This document shows positions 1-8,042 of a DNA stretch of 22,924 bases, piece after piece (the stretch's first letter is position 1; every line of letters begins with the position of its first letter). Origin of the DNA: WRIS01 sp964345475. GTDB lineage: Bacteria; Actinomycetota; Coriobacteriia; Coriobacteriales; Eggerthellaceae. The position numbers and the translations under genes were made by a program. The stretch covers positions 1 to 22,924 of the forward strand of contig CAYFQW010000016.1 in the NCBI GenBank assembly GCA_964345475.1. The letters are read 5' to 3'. Below the pieces are notes generated by a model, which did not search any database, was not told where the DNA came from, and was given only the letters and a program-made list of their open reading frames with translations.

Positions 1-420
1 TTTGAGTGGTTTGCCCAGTGCTTCGGAAAGGGCAGGCAGTAATTCACTCAGCGTTTGTTCCAGCTGTTTTTTCTGAAGTTGGCATTCCCATACAATAAAG
101 ACCTTCCATCCGGCTGCCTCAAGGAAGGAGATATCTCGCCTATCCCTTTCTATCTTTTTCTCGAATTTGAGAACCCAGTACTCGGTATTACTTTTCGGTA
201 TAGGCAGTTTGCAATGTGGGCATCTATGCCAAAAACAACCGTTAACAAAGAGGGCAATTTTCTTTCCTGGCCAAGCTATATCAGGCTTGCCTGGAGCTTT
301 CCAATGGAGGCGATAGCCGGTCAGGCCAGCTTCGCAAAGGGCTTTTCTCATAAGAAGCTCAGGCTTGGTGTTAGTGGATTTGTTTCCCCTCATGGATTTG
401 CGTACGGCCTCTGATGTCAT
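1..420 (-). CDS. vsr: Very short patch repair endonuclease Vsr, partial (3' end outside window)
   Basis: The minus frame is open from an ATG at 420 to the window edge (140 codons), with no stop inside. The protein has the Vsr hallmarks in order: an N-terminal RGNKSTNTKPE (11-21), then GYRLHW, then GKPDIAWP with the presumed catalytic Asp47. NGCFWHRCPHC (60-70) follows, holding His65 and the zinc cysteines 67 and 70, then EYWVLKFEKKIERD and a C-terminal GWKVFIVWECQL. Family proteins are about 140-156 aa, so only a few residues are missing. AGGAAG lies 8 nt before the ATG, and a GAGTATACTC palindrome lies upstream at 466-475. Vsr nicks next to T:G mismatches arising from deamination of 5-methylcytosine, so a cytosine-5 methyltransferase is expected nearby. 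None is in this window, so it may lie to the left. Confidence 0.92.
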   Translation of the reverse strand, partial: MTSEAVRKSMRGNKSTNTKPELLMRKALCEAGLTGYRLHWKAPGKPDIAWPGKKIALFVNGCFWHRCPHCKLPIPKSNTEYWVLKFEKKIERDRRDISFLEAAGWKVFIVWECQLQKKQLEQTLSELLPALSEALGKPLK

Positions 421-645
421 GGATATGCTTCCTGTGCAAGAGTGTGACAAATAAAGTTTGTTGTTGAGTATACTCTACCTCATGCTGTCTGATATGTCTC
501 AAAACCAGCCATCCTCCTGCAGAAGCTCTTTCAACATATGAAAGATGTATCGCCGTTCCGCCTTGCCGTTTCTCAGTATCTTCGTTAAGCTCTAAGGGAT
601 GCATAACGTGGCATTTTGCCTTGGACTGATCGGAGGTAAGGAACA

Positions 646-1800
646 ATGAGAGAACGTATTAAAGTACTGAACGAGTTCGATCCGAAGTTTTTTTCCCAAA
701 GAAAGGGCCCGCTGGTTTCTATATATCTGCCCACCAATGCATACTCACGCGAGCAACAGCAGGACAAGATTCGATACAAGAATCTTCTTGCGAAGGTCGA
801 AGAAAGTCTATCACAAACGTATAAAAGAAGTGAGTATGCATCTATGCTCGAAACACTGAAGGCAATAGAGCAGGACATGAAGCTGGGGCTTTGGACGAAT
901 ACGAAGAAGGGTCTTGCCATACTTGCAGGAGGGGATGAGGTTGTAATCTACCAGCTTGACTATTCTGTCGAAGAGTACGCCTTAGTATCGGATAATTATC
1001 ATATCCGGCCTCTTATCGAAAACTTTCAATATGGGTCTCACTATTACATTCTCGCACTTGAGTCTGACAAGTTTTCTCTTTTTCACGGAGATTTTCATGG
1101 CTTTGAAGAAGTGCCTATGCCTGAGGGTGTGGAAACTGAATTCAAGAAGGTATTTGACGATTTCGATAATGCTCATTCGGGAATTTCTAATAAGTCGAGA
1201 GGATCGCAGAGCAACTATTTCGGCTACAAGGAAAAAAGTAGCCTTGTTGAAAAGGATGTTCTTAAGCATTTCCGCTATGTCAACGATGCGCTCGTAGAGC
1301 ACTTCACCGGTGAAAACGCTTGTCCTATTGTGCTGGTCAGCCTGCCGGAGCATCAGTCGCAATTTCGCGAAGTTTCCTCCTTGCCAACGCTTGCAGCCAC
1401 AGGCATTGAGAAGCCATTTAATTCGTTAAGCGAGGGGGAGGTGCTCGAACAGGTCTCGAATATCGTGCGAGATATTCAGCATGCATACATCAAAGGACTC
1501 ATTGGCAGATTTGACCTTGCCTTTTCAAAAGAGAGGGCTGCATCTGATCCAAGTCAGATAGCGATGGCTTTAGCGGAGAGAAAGGTTGAGACCTTACTGC
1601 TTGAGCGGGGACGTTTGCTCGAGGGGTATTCTGATATTGGGGGCGGCATTCTGCGTCACTCGGATGAGGAACCTGCACAGACTGACGATCTAGGCGACGA
1701 CTTTGCCCAGGCGACCTATTTGCAAAACGGAGAAGTGTATATCGTTGACGCAGGGGAAATGCCGACAGAGACTGGCTTTGCTGCCCTGTATCGCTACTAA
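646..1800 (+). CDS. baeRF-type (bacterial archaeo-eukaryotic release-factor-like) protein
   Basis: A 384-aa soluble protein starting at ATG 646, with GGAGG about 9 nt upstream. The N-terminal GPLVSIYLPTN (21-31) is followed by DKIRYKNLLAKVEESL. A central segment carries GLAILAGGDEVVIYQL and HIRPLIENFQYGSHYYILAL, and the protein ends in an acidic linker and FAALYRY. This order matches the bacterial aeRF1-like families (the Pfam baeRF set, closest by eye to family 3), which share the fold of eukaryotic release factor 1 and its relatives. The family's role, possibly ribosome rescue, is not established. It is monocistronic, divergent from vsr across 225 bp, and convergent with the ABC permease. 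No N-terminal signal or membrane segment is visible. The family name comes from pattern recognition and the precise subfamily is uncertain. Confidence 0.72.
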   Translation: MRERIKVLNEFDPKFFSQRKGPLVSIYLPTNAYSREQQQDKIRYKNLLAKVEESLSQTYKRSEYASMLETLKAIEQDMKLGLWTNTKKGLAILAGGDEVVIYQLDYSVEEYALVSDNYHIRPLIENFQYGSHYYILALESDKFSLFHGDFHGFEEVPMPEGVETEFKKVFDDFDNAHSGISNKSRGSQSNYFGYKEKSSLVEKDVLKHFRYVNDALVEHFTGENACPIVLVSLPEHQSQFREVSSLPTLAATGIEKPFNSLSEGEVLEQVSNIVRDIQHAYIKGLIGRFDLAFSKERAASDPSQIAMALAERKVETLLLERGRLLEGYSDIGGGILRHSDEEPAQTDDLGDDFAQATYLQNGEVYIVDAGEMPTETGFAALYRY

Positions 1801-1882
1801 GACTGGCTGTCGTTGATGACTGTTTGCTTTTGGCGGCCGCTTTTGGAAACCATCGACAAGCTGCCTTTGATGGAAGCCCTTG

Positions 1883-1920
1883 ATACCCCTGAAGGCTCTT
1901 GGAAGCCTTTGGGGTATTTG
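1883..1920. terminator. Hairpin between convergent genes, probable bidirectional terminator
   Basis: An imperfect inverted repeat: ATACCCC-TG-AAGGCT, a short loop, AAGCCTT-T-GGGGTAT, with outer arms at 1883-1889 and 1910-1916. It sits between the stop codons of two convergent genes (1800 and 1965). Only a weak T stretch follows on the plus side, so the call rests on stem strength and position. Confidence 0.45.
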
Positions 1921-1964
1921 GGTCCTCGTAAACCTACCTGACACGGGGCTTCAGCGTAGTATTG

Positions 1965-3596
1965 CTAAGCCTCGATGTCTCTTTTCCGATAGCCTATAAA
2001 GCCAAGGATTGAAAGTAGGAGGGCGGCACCTATGAGGACAAGGCTCAATGTCCAGCTCACTTCATCTATCGGCCAAGCAGGCAAAACATTGAAGGGGGAG
2101 AGCTTGAACAAGCTTTCTAAAAAGTCGAAGAGGCTGTGTTCTGCAAGGGAGGAGTCGATAATATTTCCTATGTAGGATACGAGGGCACAAAAGCCAAGAT
2201 AGACCCAAAGAGCAGGGCTGAACCGAGGAAACGCCCCGACGAAAAGTGTTGCCAAGGATATAAAAATGAGGAGCGCAGGCAGATAATTAAGTGAGGCCTT
2301 CACCATCATCGAGAGCTCCGGCGGCGAATCCATAACAAGGGCAGCAGCCGAATACATGCCTATCGGGGTGGCAAGCAGTAGCAGAACAGCTAAAGCAAGC
2401 GCTATCAACACAAAACCACTCATGAGATACGAGCGGTCAACACTTTTTGCCAGCACCTGCTCGAGATGGCCTTTTTTCTCTTCGCTCCACAGCTTTAGGA
2501 CGACCATACATACGGGAATAGCTGCGATAACGGCCATCAACATCTCAAGGTAGGACGTGAATGATGCCATCAACTCGGCTTTTGCTACAGCCCCACCTGT
2601 AATCATTGCCGAATATACGTCATTGTTGTCCATAAAGCTTGCCATCTCGTTAAAGATAGATCCGTAGGTGAGGCCAAGAAAGAACATCACGAAAAACCAG
2701 CCAATACAGATGCCGCGCGTGAGGCGCCAGGCTAAACTCCATTCTCCCCTCAGAGTGGCGGAAGCGTGGGCTGAGCCTGTTTTCTGAGGGAGTATTCCAG
2801 TGTCGATATCGCGTATTGATGAGAGCACGTAGGCTATTGCCATCAGTGCAAGAGAGAGGGCGAGCAGTACAAAAATCGGCCAAAGATCATTGCTGTACCA
2901 GGCTTCAGTCCTTTCAATTATTCCCAAGGGCGAAACAAGGGCGAGTATCTCGTAGTCGCTTTCCATATCTCCCGCAGCTCGCAAGAGATAGAATGCTCCT
3001 AAAGCAAGAAATGCGGCTATCGTTGTCGATCGCGAGCTATTGAAGACTTGCACAAACAAGGAGCTCAGTGCAGCAAAAAATAAGCCGCAGACAGCAATGG
3101 CGGCGGCAAATACGGCGGCCCCCTCAGCATCTATGCCAGAAACATTGAACGCAGGGATGATGACCGCCGTCAAAAGACCAATGATGAGATTAGCAATAAA
3201 TACCACAATGAGAGCTGCGGCCAGGCCTGCATTTCGTCCGAGAGGCAGCGAGGAGATAATTTCCCTCCTGCCTTCCTCCTCGTCTTTCCGGGTGTGCCTA
3301 ACAATGAAGAAGATGTTGAAAATAGCGATAGCCAAAGCAGTCCATACCATCATAAACAAGGAGAATAAGGGCCCGTTTCCCTCATCATAGGGGAGTCCCA
3401 TGATGGCAATCATGGCAGGGTTTTTCATCATCTCTATGAGTATGAGACGCGATTGCTCATCTCCCAATACATCAGGCATCATCGGGACAAAAAAGGTGGC
3501 CAAGGAAACGAGGCCCAGTATCCAGAGCGTCAAGTACACCCTATCTCGCCGTAAGATAAAGCGGATCATCTTCGTAGTGTTATAGATGCTGTTCAT
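1965..3596 (-). CDS. ABC-2 type exporter permease (COG3559-like, drug/polyketide exporter family)
   Basis: A 543-aa, very hydrophobic protein with roughly twelve membrane spans arranged as two similar halves of about 260 aa. Each half begins with a span after a basic stretch (RFILRRDRVYLTLWILGL near the start; WRLTRGICIGWFFVMFFLG in the middle). A charged cytoplasmic loop RHTRKDEEEGRREIISSLPLGR follows the second spans. It corresponds to SEEKKGHLEQVLAKSVDR in the second half, a typical ABC-2 pattern. This duplicated layout is that of the putative polyketide-antibiotic exporter family (TnrB3-like). It lies 10 nt downstream of its ATPase gene and is surely co-transcribed. The substrate cannot be deduced; resistance to, or export of, a lipophilic compound is the usual family role. 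Confidence 0.9.
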   Translation of the reverse strand: MNSIYNTTKMIRFILRRDRVYLTLWILGLVSLATFFVPMMPDVLGDEQSRLILIEMMKNPAMIAIMGLPYDEGNGPLFSLFMMVWTALAIAIFNIFFIVRHTRKDEEEGRREIISSLPLGRNAGLAAALIVVFIANLIIGLLTAVIIPAFNVSGIDAEGAAVFAAAIAVCGLFFAALSSLFVQVFNSSRSTTIAAFLALGAFYLLRAAGDMESDYEILALVSPLGIIERTEAWYSNDLWPIFVLLALSLALMAIAYVLSSIRDIDTGILPQKTGSAHASATLRGEWSLAWRLTRGICIGWFFVMFFLGLTYGSIFNEMASFMDNNDVYSAMITGGAVAKAELMASFTSYLEMLMAVIAAIPVCMVVLKLWSEEKKGHLEQVLAKSVDRSYLMSGFVLIALALAVLLLLATPIGMYSAAALVMDSPPELSMMVKASLNYLPALLIFISLATLFVGAFPRFSPALWVYLGFCALVSYIGNIIDSSLAEHSLFDFLESLFKLSPFNVLPAWPIDEVSWTLSLVLIGAALLLSILGFIGYRKRDIEA

Positions 3597-3606
3597 AGGG
3601 CATCAT

Positions 3607-4491
3607 CTACAAATCGATGTCGTAGTGGCTCATGAAGAGCTTTTCGAGTGAGGGCGGTGTAGAGACAAAATGAGTCAGGTCTTTATCTGCCAAAAAACCG
3701 AGGATGTCGGAAGTGTGCTTATTCTCCATATCGAAGGTGACGCAGTCCCCGTCACTTGTCAGATTGTATACGCCGGGGATCTGCTCAAGGCCTTCAAGAG
3801 AAGCCCTTGCCGCAAGGCTGACTTCGTTGCGCGAAAGGTGGCGCATTTCACTGAGGGTTCCTGAGTCGATTATCCTGCCCTTTCTAATAATGCTGATTCG
3901 ATCGCAGAGCTGCTCCACTTCGCTTAATATATGGCTCGACAGTAAGATGCTTGCCCCACGTTCTTTCGCCTCAGATATGCATTGCCTGAAAATTTGTTCC
4001 ATAAGAGGATCGAGCCCGCTCGTGGGCTCATCGAGGAGGTACAAATCTGCCTTGGCCGAAAAGGCGGCAATGAGGGCAACCTTTTGACGATTGCCTTTTG
4101 AGTAGGCCTTGCATTTTTTAGTCGGATCGAAGTCGAAGCGACGAATAAGTTCGTCGCGATAGGAGCTTTCATGAGATTTACGAAGCCGTAAGAAGAGGTC
4201 GATAACTTCGCCACCTCTGAGATTGGGCCAGAGATTGACATCCCCTGGCACATACGCAAGATTCCTATGGATCGCAACAGCGTCTTTCCAGGCATCCATG
4301 CCGAACACTTCTGCGCTTCCGGCATCTGCCTTATACATGCCGAGAAGGCAGCGGAGGGTGGTTGATTTTCCCGCACCATTAGGGCCTATAAAGCCGTAAA
4401 CCTCGCCTTGCTCAAGTTTTAGGTCGACACCCGCTAAAGCTTCTGTCTTCCCAAAACACTTTTTCAGTCCCTTTGTCTGCAAGATCGTCAT
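3607..4491 (-). CDS. ABC transporter ATP-binding protein (CcmA/drug-exporter type)
   Basis: A 294-aa ATPase partner of the adjacent permease. Walker A is GPNGAGKST (36-44), the signature is the variant YSKGNRQK (130-137) common in drug-export ATPases, Walker B is YLLDEPTSGLD (151-161), and the H-loop is SSHILSEVEQLCDR (His187). About 85 extra C-terminal residues after the core form the regulatory tail typical of this subfamily. The start is ATG 4491, with GAAAGAGG 6 nt upstream. It is the first gene of a two-gene operon. The 199-bp leader (4492-4690) carries several scattered TTTTAG motifs, but I could not assign a convincing promoter. Confidence 0.95.
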   Translation of the reverse strand: MTILQTKGLKKCFGKTEALAGVDLKLEQGEVYGFIGPNGAGKSTTLRCLLGMYKADAGSAEVFGMDAWKDAVAIHRNLAYVPGDVNLWPNLRGGEVIDLFLRLRKSHESSYRDELIRRFDFDPTKKCKAYSKGNRQKVALIAAFSAKADLYLLDEPTSGLDPLMEQIFRQCISEAKERGASILLSSHILSEVEQLCDRISIIRKGRIIDSGTLSEMRHLSRNEVSLAARASLEGLEQIPGVYNLTSDGDCVTFDMENKHTSDILGFLADKDLTHFVSTPPSLEKLFMSHYDIDL

Positions 4492-4686
4492 CAGGGGCCT
4501 CTTTCTAAAAATGCTGTCACAAGGGGCAAAACATCTTCCAGTATATATTGTTTTAGCGCTCCGAACCTGAAAAAGAGCCAGTTTTAGAGGAATTTTAGGG
4601 CATGAACTTTAGAATAGAGAAGAGGGGTGTGTCGGAGCCAGAGAGCAGGTACCAGAGAAGCACCGGGTATGGGTTTTAGGAGGGTA

Positions 4687-4712
4687 GATCTTAAACGGGG
4701 AAGTTTAAGATC
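4687..4712 (-). terminator. Perfect hairpin spanning the stop codon of the MBL-fold gene
   Basis: GATCTTAAAC (4687-4696) and GTTTAAGATC (4703-4712) are perfectly complementary with a 6-nt loop. The structure contains the last codons and the TAA stop (4691-4693) of the final gene of the MinD/NifX operon. No U tract follows on the minus strand, so it may act as an mRNA 3'-end stabiliser or processing signal rather than a classic intrinsic terminator. Confidence 0.5.
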
Positions 4713-5521
4713 ATTCCCGCAGACAGATAATCGATGCGGTCACCCATGACAGCCTTCAATTCTTGATACGCATCAAGTCCTGTGCAATGACAGGTGTAAT
4801 ACTTCGAGCCCGTCTCTAAAAGCCTTTGTGCAAGGGCTTCTACGTGCTCTGAAGGTTCATTTTTTCCCGAACCGCGGCTGTAAAGATGGAATCCACCAAT
4901 GACAAGATCGGGAAAGTGGCCCTTGTTGGATTGAAACTGCTCGACAATGTTAAGGATTCCCCGATGGGCGCATCCAGCGATTAAGACGGACTGCCCGTTT
5001 TGCTCGATGATGAGGCTTTGTTCGTGGAGGAAGTAATCTGGAACGAAGGCATCCCCTTCTTTTTTATACAGATCCTTATTGCCGGAGGGAGGATCTTCGC
5101 GTTCCGTGATTTCCGAGAGAATTTCGAGCTCTTCATCGAGCTTACGGTCTGTATTGCAGAATATAAAGCGATTGCGCTCTAAAAGATTCCTGTCGAGGCC
5201 GATGTAGGCCTTAGCCCCGTTTGGCTCATCAGCGAAATATGATCCGAATGCTTGTTCATGTACGTATACTTGAGCCTGGTCATTTGCATCCAGGAAGGTT
5301 GCTAAGCCTCCGCCATGATCGTAGTGTCCATGAGAGAGAACGAGGGTGTCGACAGTCGAAATATCCACTCCCAGCTTTTTGGCATTTTCAGCGAATAAGG
5401 AACTGGCGCCCGTATCAAATAAGAGGCGGTGGTGAGCCGTCTCGACATAGATGCTTAAGCCATGCTCACATCCAAATTTGTCTGACAATGCGGTATTTTC
5501 CGCTAATGCCGTGATGATCAT
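4691..5521 (-). CDS. Metallo-beta-lactamase-fold hydrolase (COG1237-like)
   Basis: A 276-aa protein with the binuclear-metal motif HGHYDH (64-69). LLFDTGAS precedes it, and later come GCAHRGILNI, IGGFHLYS and a C-terminal YYTCHCTG that supply further metal ligands. Length and motif order fit the COG1237 group, annotated as methanopterin-pathway beta-RFA-P synthase-like hydrolases; members in bacteria are of unknown function. It overlaps the upstream ATPase gene by 4 nt (ATGA), so it is translationally coupled and last in the six-gene operon. The linkage to MinD-ferredoxin ATPases suggests a role in the same cofactor or redox process. The exact reaction is not predictable. Confidence 0.88.
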   Translation of the reverse strand: MIITALAENTALSDKFGCEHGLSIYVETAHHRLLFDTGASSLFAENAKKLGVDISTVDTLVLSHGHYDHGGGLATFLDANDQAQVYVHEQAFGSYFADEPNGAKAYIGLDRNLLERNRFIFCNTDRKLDEELEILSEITEREDPPSGNKDLYKKEGDAFVPDYFLHEQSLIIEQNGQSVLIAGCAHRGILNIVEQFQSNKGHFPDLVIGGFHLYSRGSGKNEPSEHVEALAQRLLETGSKYYTCHCTGLDAYQELKAVMGDRIDYLSAGMILNFPV

Positions 5522-6396
5522 ACTGCCTCGGTCTCCTCAAACATAAGGGCTCTCAAATTTTTATATATATCTCGCACGGCACGTCCAGAAGGACAGTCGA
5601 GTTCCACAATGCTCTTCCCGCTGTTAATGGCCTGTACAGCCTCTGGGTCGAAGGGGATTGTACCCACAAAGGGGATTTCTTCCCGTTCGCAAAACACGCG
5701 GATATCCTCGGCTTTGTCGGGATTGGTGTCAGCTTTGTTGACACATACTGCCACTTTGACTCGGAGATGTTCCGCGGTCTTTAGAATACGTTCCATGTCG
5801 CTGAAGCCCGACAAAGAAGGCTCTGTCACGATAAGGGCGGTATCAACTCCGGTGACGGAGGCGATGACAGGGCAACCGATACCGGGAGATCCGTCTATAA
5901 TGGCAAAATTAACATCCTGAGCCTCAGCCTTCATTTGTTTTTTCACCTCAGTGACAAGTTTTCCTGAGGTGCCGCTTCCCATATTGAGTTTTGCAGTCGA
6001 AAAGACGCGTTTTTCGTCTTTATACAACGTCAACTCTCCAGCGCGGGATGCTTGCAAGGAAACAGCTTGTGCGGGGCAGACGAAAACACAAACGCCACAG
6101 CCCTCACAGGCAAAAGGTTTCACCTGGTAAAAGGGCTCATCCTCGATAGCATCAAACCGGCAGTGTGCCAAGCATATGCCACAATTGATGCAGGCGTCCG
6201 TATCGATATGGGCGAGTGGCATGCCAAAATAATCACTATGCTTCGGCGGATTTTCCCAGGAAGAAATAAGATGGAGGTTTGGCGCGTCTACATCACAATC
6301 GGCAAAGGCTTCTGCCTGAGAGAGGTGAATGAAGGCGCCGGCAACGGTTGTTTTGCCTGTACCGCCCTTACCACTAAGAATGAGAAGCTGCTTCAT
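5518..6396 (-). CDS. MinD-family P-loop ATPase with inserted 2x[4Fe-4S] ferredoxin domain (second paralogue)
   Basis: A 292-aa cytoplasmic ATPase of the COG1149 type. The deviant Walker A is GKGGTGKTT (10-18 region) and the MinD-type acidic motif is DCDVDAPN (33-40). An inserted bacterial ferredoxin carries Cys69, 72, 75, 79 and Cys97, 100, 103, 107, the usual two CxxCxxCxxxC sets. IDGSPGIGCPV (Walker B/switch region) and VCVNKADTNPDKA (nucleotide specificity) follow. A strong AAAAGGAGG lies 6 nt upstream of ATG 6396. It overlaps the first paralogue by 23 nt and the MBL gene by 4 nt. In ORP-type clusters such pairs presumably form a heterodimer coupling ATP hydrolysis to electron transfer or Fe-S/Mo cluster assembly. 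Confidence 0.93.
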   Translation of the reverse strand: MKQLLILSGKGGTGKTTVAGAFIHLSQAEAFADCDVDAPNLHLISSWENPPKHSDYFGMPLAHIDTDACINCGICLAHCRFDAIEDEPFYQVKPFACEGCGVCVFVCPAQAVSLQASRAGELTLYKDEKRVFSTAKLNMGSGTSGKLVTEVKKQMKAEAQDVNFAIIDGSPGIGCPVIASVTGVDTALIVTEPSLSGFSDMERILKTAEHLRVKVAVCVNKADTNPDKAEDIRVFCEREEIPFVGTIPFDPEAVQAINSGKSIVELDCPSGRAVRDIYKNLRALMFEETEAV

Positions 6397-7255
6397 TTTG
6401 CGCCTCCTTTTCTATCCGTTCCCATAAAGAAGTGAAGACTTCGCGAAAGCCTTCGTTTTCCCGAACGGCTATACGGCCTTCCGAATTCAGGATGGCTAAG
6501 TCCTTGTCGAAGGGTATGCGCCCCAGTATGGGAATCGCGTGTTCAAGGCAGAAGGCCTCTGAAGGATTATCTCCTTCCTGGCATTTATTAAGGACAACGC
6601 CAAAGGGCTTCTCAAACAACATTACCAATTCGTGTACCATAGCGAGGTTATGTGCCCCGAAGAGGGTGGGCTCAGCTACGAGAATACAAAAGTCTGCATC
6701 TTGGATGCTTTCCATCGCTGCGCAGGCACTTCCAGGAGGGCAGTCGATAAAAACATGCAGCTCCTCCTCGGCTCGTGCCTTTTGAAGCAGGCTTTTGATA
6801 AGAGGGATGCCTGAAGCCTCTCCGATACGGAGACACCCCGTGTGGGTTAGAACAGTGTCCGACCTGCCCGAGAAAACTGTTCCAACAACCTTTTCCTTCT
6901 CCCGAATAGCCCCGCTTGGGCATACGAGTTTGCATCCGCCGCAGGAATGACAGATTTCATCGAAGAGCAGTACCCTATCTAGTACGTAAGCAAGGGCGTT
7001 GAACGCGCAGAACTCCACACAGCTTCGGCAGCCAGTGCATAAATCAGCATCGATATCTGGAATCTTAACGGCAAGGGGGGTCTCTGTCGGTGATTCTGGT
7101 TTAAAGAAAAGATGCCCGTTCGGCTCTTCGACATCGCAGTCGAGGTATACCGCTTCCTCGGCTGCCGCCGCAAGATTTACCGATACGAGCGTCTTTCCTG
7201 TGCCGCCCTTGCCGCTGAGTACTGCGATGATGGGGGGCTTACTCGGCATGACCAT
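6374..7255 (-). CDS. MinD-family P-loop ATPase with inserted 2x[4Fe-4S] ferredoxin domain (first paralogue)
   Basis: A 293-aa paralogue of the next gene with the same architecture: Walker A GKGGTGKT (15-22), acidic motif DCDVEEPN (39-46), ferredoxin insert, then FIDCPPGSACA and VLNKCQEGDNPSEA. The ferredoxin insert has Cys73, 76, 79, 83 and Cys102, 105, 108, 112. The two proteins have clearly diverged over most of their length, so this is an old duplication. ATG 7255 overlaps the preceding NifX-like gene by 17 nt with no good Shine-Dalgarno of its own, implying translational coupling; ATG 7249 is an alternative start. All eight cysteines and the P-loop lysines are intact. Confidence 0.93.
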   Translation of the reverse strand: MVMPSKPPIIAVLSGKGGTGKTLVSVNLAAAAEEAVYLDCDVEEPNGHLFFKPESPTETPLAVKIPDIDADLCTGCRSCVEFCAFNALAYVLDRVLLFDEICHSCGGCKLVCPSGAIREKEKVVGTVFSGRSDTVLTHTGCLRIGEASGIPLIKSLLQKARAEEELHVFIDCPPGSACAAMESIQDADFCILVAEPTLFGAHNLAMVHELVMLFEKPFGVVLNKCQEGDNPSEAFCLEHAIPILGRIPFDKDLAILNSEGRIAVRENEGFREVFTSLWERIEKEAQNEAASHS

Positions 7256-7604
7256 GAAAGCCAGGATGGAACTCTGAGAGCTGGGTAAGCTTTCCTTCGC
7301 TCAAGGCCTCTATATTCTCGAGGGCAGTTCCTTCGATACAAATGTATATTGCTACATTTCCACTGCTCAGGATTTTTCCCGCATTCTCACCGAGACGGGG
7401 AGCGATAAGGGCGTCTGCGCCATTATCAAGAATCAGTTGGGCTGCGGCGATGCCTACTCCGCCAGGTTTATCTGCGGCGGTGTTTACGATAAACCTGTTC
7501 TCTTTTGTGTCGGTATCGTAATAAAGAAAATAAGGAGCCCGCCCGAAAGACGAACATACACTGGATTCCAGATTTTCCTCACTCATGGGAATGATTAGCT
7601 TCAT
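7239..7604 (-). CDS. NifX/NifB-fold (dinitrogenase iron-molybdenum cofactor domain) protein, ORP-like
   Basis: A 121-aa single-domain protein beginning MKLIIPMSEENLESSVCSSF and continuing with FGRAPYFLYYDTDT, NTAADKPGGVGIAAAQLI and GADALIAPRLGENA. It ends in a His-containing tail FHPGFHGHAE. This is the PF02579 fold used for Mo/Fe or Mo/Cu cluster binding in NifX, NafY and orange protein. The open frame extends upstream to 7697, but ATG 7604 is preceded by GGAGAG at 6 nt and gives the family's normal start. It overlaps the 3' end of the DUF134 gene by 26 nt and the MinD gene by 17 nt. The lone N-terminal Cys17 and the terminal histidines are candidate ligands. The Mo/Cu assignment is inference from homology. 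Confidence 0.88.
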   Translation of the reverse strand: MKLIIPMSEENLESSVCSSFGRAPYFLYYDTDTKENRFIVNTAADKPGGVGIAAAQLILDNGADALIAPRLGENAGKILSSGNVAIYICIEGTALENIEALSEGKLTQLSEFHPGFHGHAE

Positions 7605-7983
7605 TAGTGCTCTCCGTTTCATGTGTCTCGTTTTTAAAATTCTTATTGTGGTGATGTCGATTGCAGCCGGAACCACCACAGTTGCGCCTTTGTCCATCGC
7701 AGAGATGGTATTTCCCTCCCGTAATATGAAGGGTCTTTCCGTTTACCAGCGACTGAGCCAGTTTTCTCCTAGCGCTGTCGTAGATGCCCTGGACGGTGGT
7801 TCGGGATACGTTCATTTGGTCCGCACATTCCTCTTGGGTAAACCTATCCACATCGATGAGCCTGATAGCCTCAAATTCGTCAACTGTCATGGTGATAGTC
7901 TCTTCCGAAGGAGCATCTAACAAACCGAAACGATTGTTTTCCGGCAAGCGGCATATCCTTCTCCATTTTCTCGGCCTTGGCAT
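7579..7983 (-). CDS. DUF134-family helix-turn-helix regulator with Cys/His-rich tail
   Basis: A 134-aa protein starting MPRPRKWRRICRLP, the canonical DUF134 N-terminus. The frame could begin at a TTG (8001), but ATG 7983 with GAGATGG upstream fits the family better. The central region has TVDEFEAIRLIDVDRFTQEE then CADQMNVSRTTVQGIYDSAR (54-73, sigma-factor-like HTH) and LVNGKTLHITGGKY. The last 40 residues are unusual: Cys95, Cys102 and Cys107 followed by HHH (110-112) and a tail containing HETEST and NHSHE. This could be a metal-sensing extension. It lies 59 nt after the first operon gene and overlaps the NifX-like gene, with which DUF134 domains are fused in some organisms. It is the leading candidate to bind the palindromes at 8344-8401. 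Confidence 0.88.
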   Translation of the reverse strand: MPRPRKWRRICRLPENNRFGLLDAPSEETITMTVDEFEAIRLIDVDRFTQEECADQMNVSRTTVQGIYDSARRKLAQSLVNGKTLHITGGKYHLCDGQRRNCGGSGCNRHHHNKNFKNETHETESTNEANHSHE

Positions 7984-8042
7984 TAATCCATCTCGTTTCA
8001 AAACAGGACTGGGCGAAGCATAATTCGACCACGTACTTTATT

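Noticed and set aside
1690..1944. 84-aa minus ORF between the baeRF and permease genes
   Set aside because: Overlaps the baeRF 3' end and the hairpin; no ribosome binding site or family features.
3924..4379. 151-aa minus ORF within the exporter ATPase gene
   Set aside because: Out-of-frame overlap with an intact ABC ATPase; composition is not protein-like.
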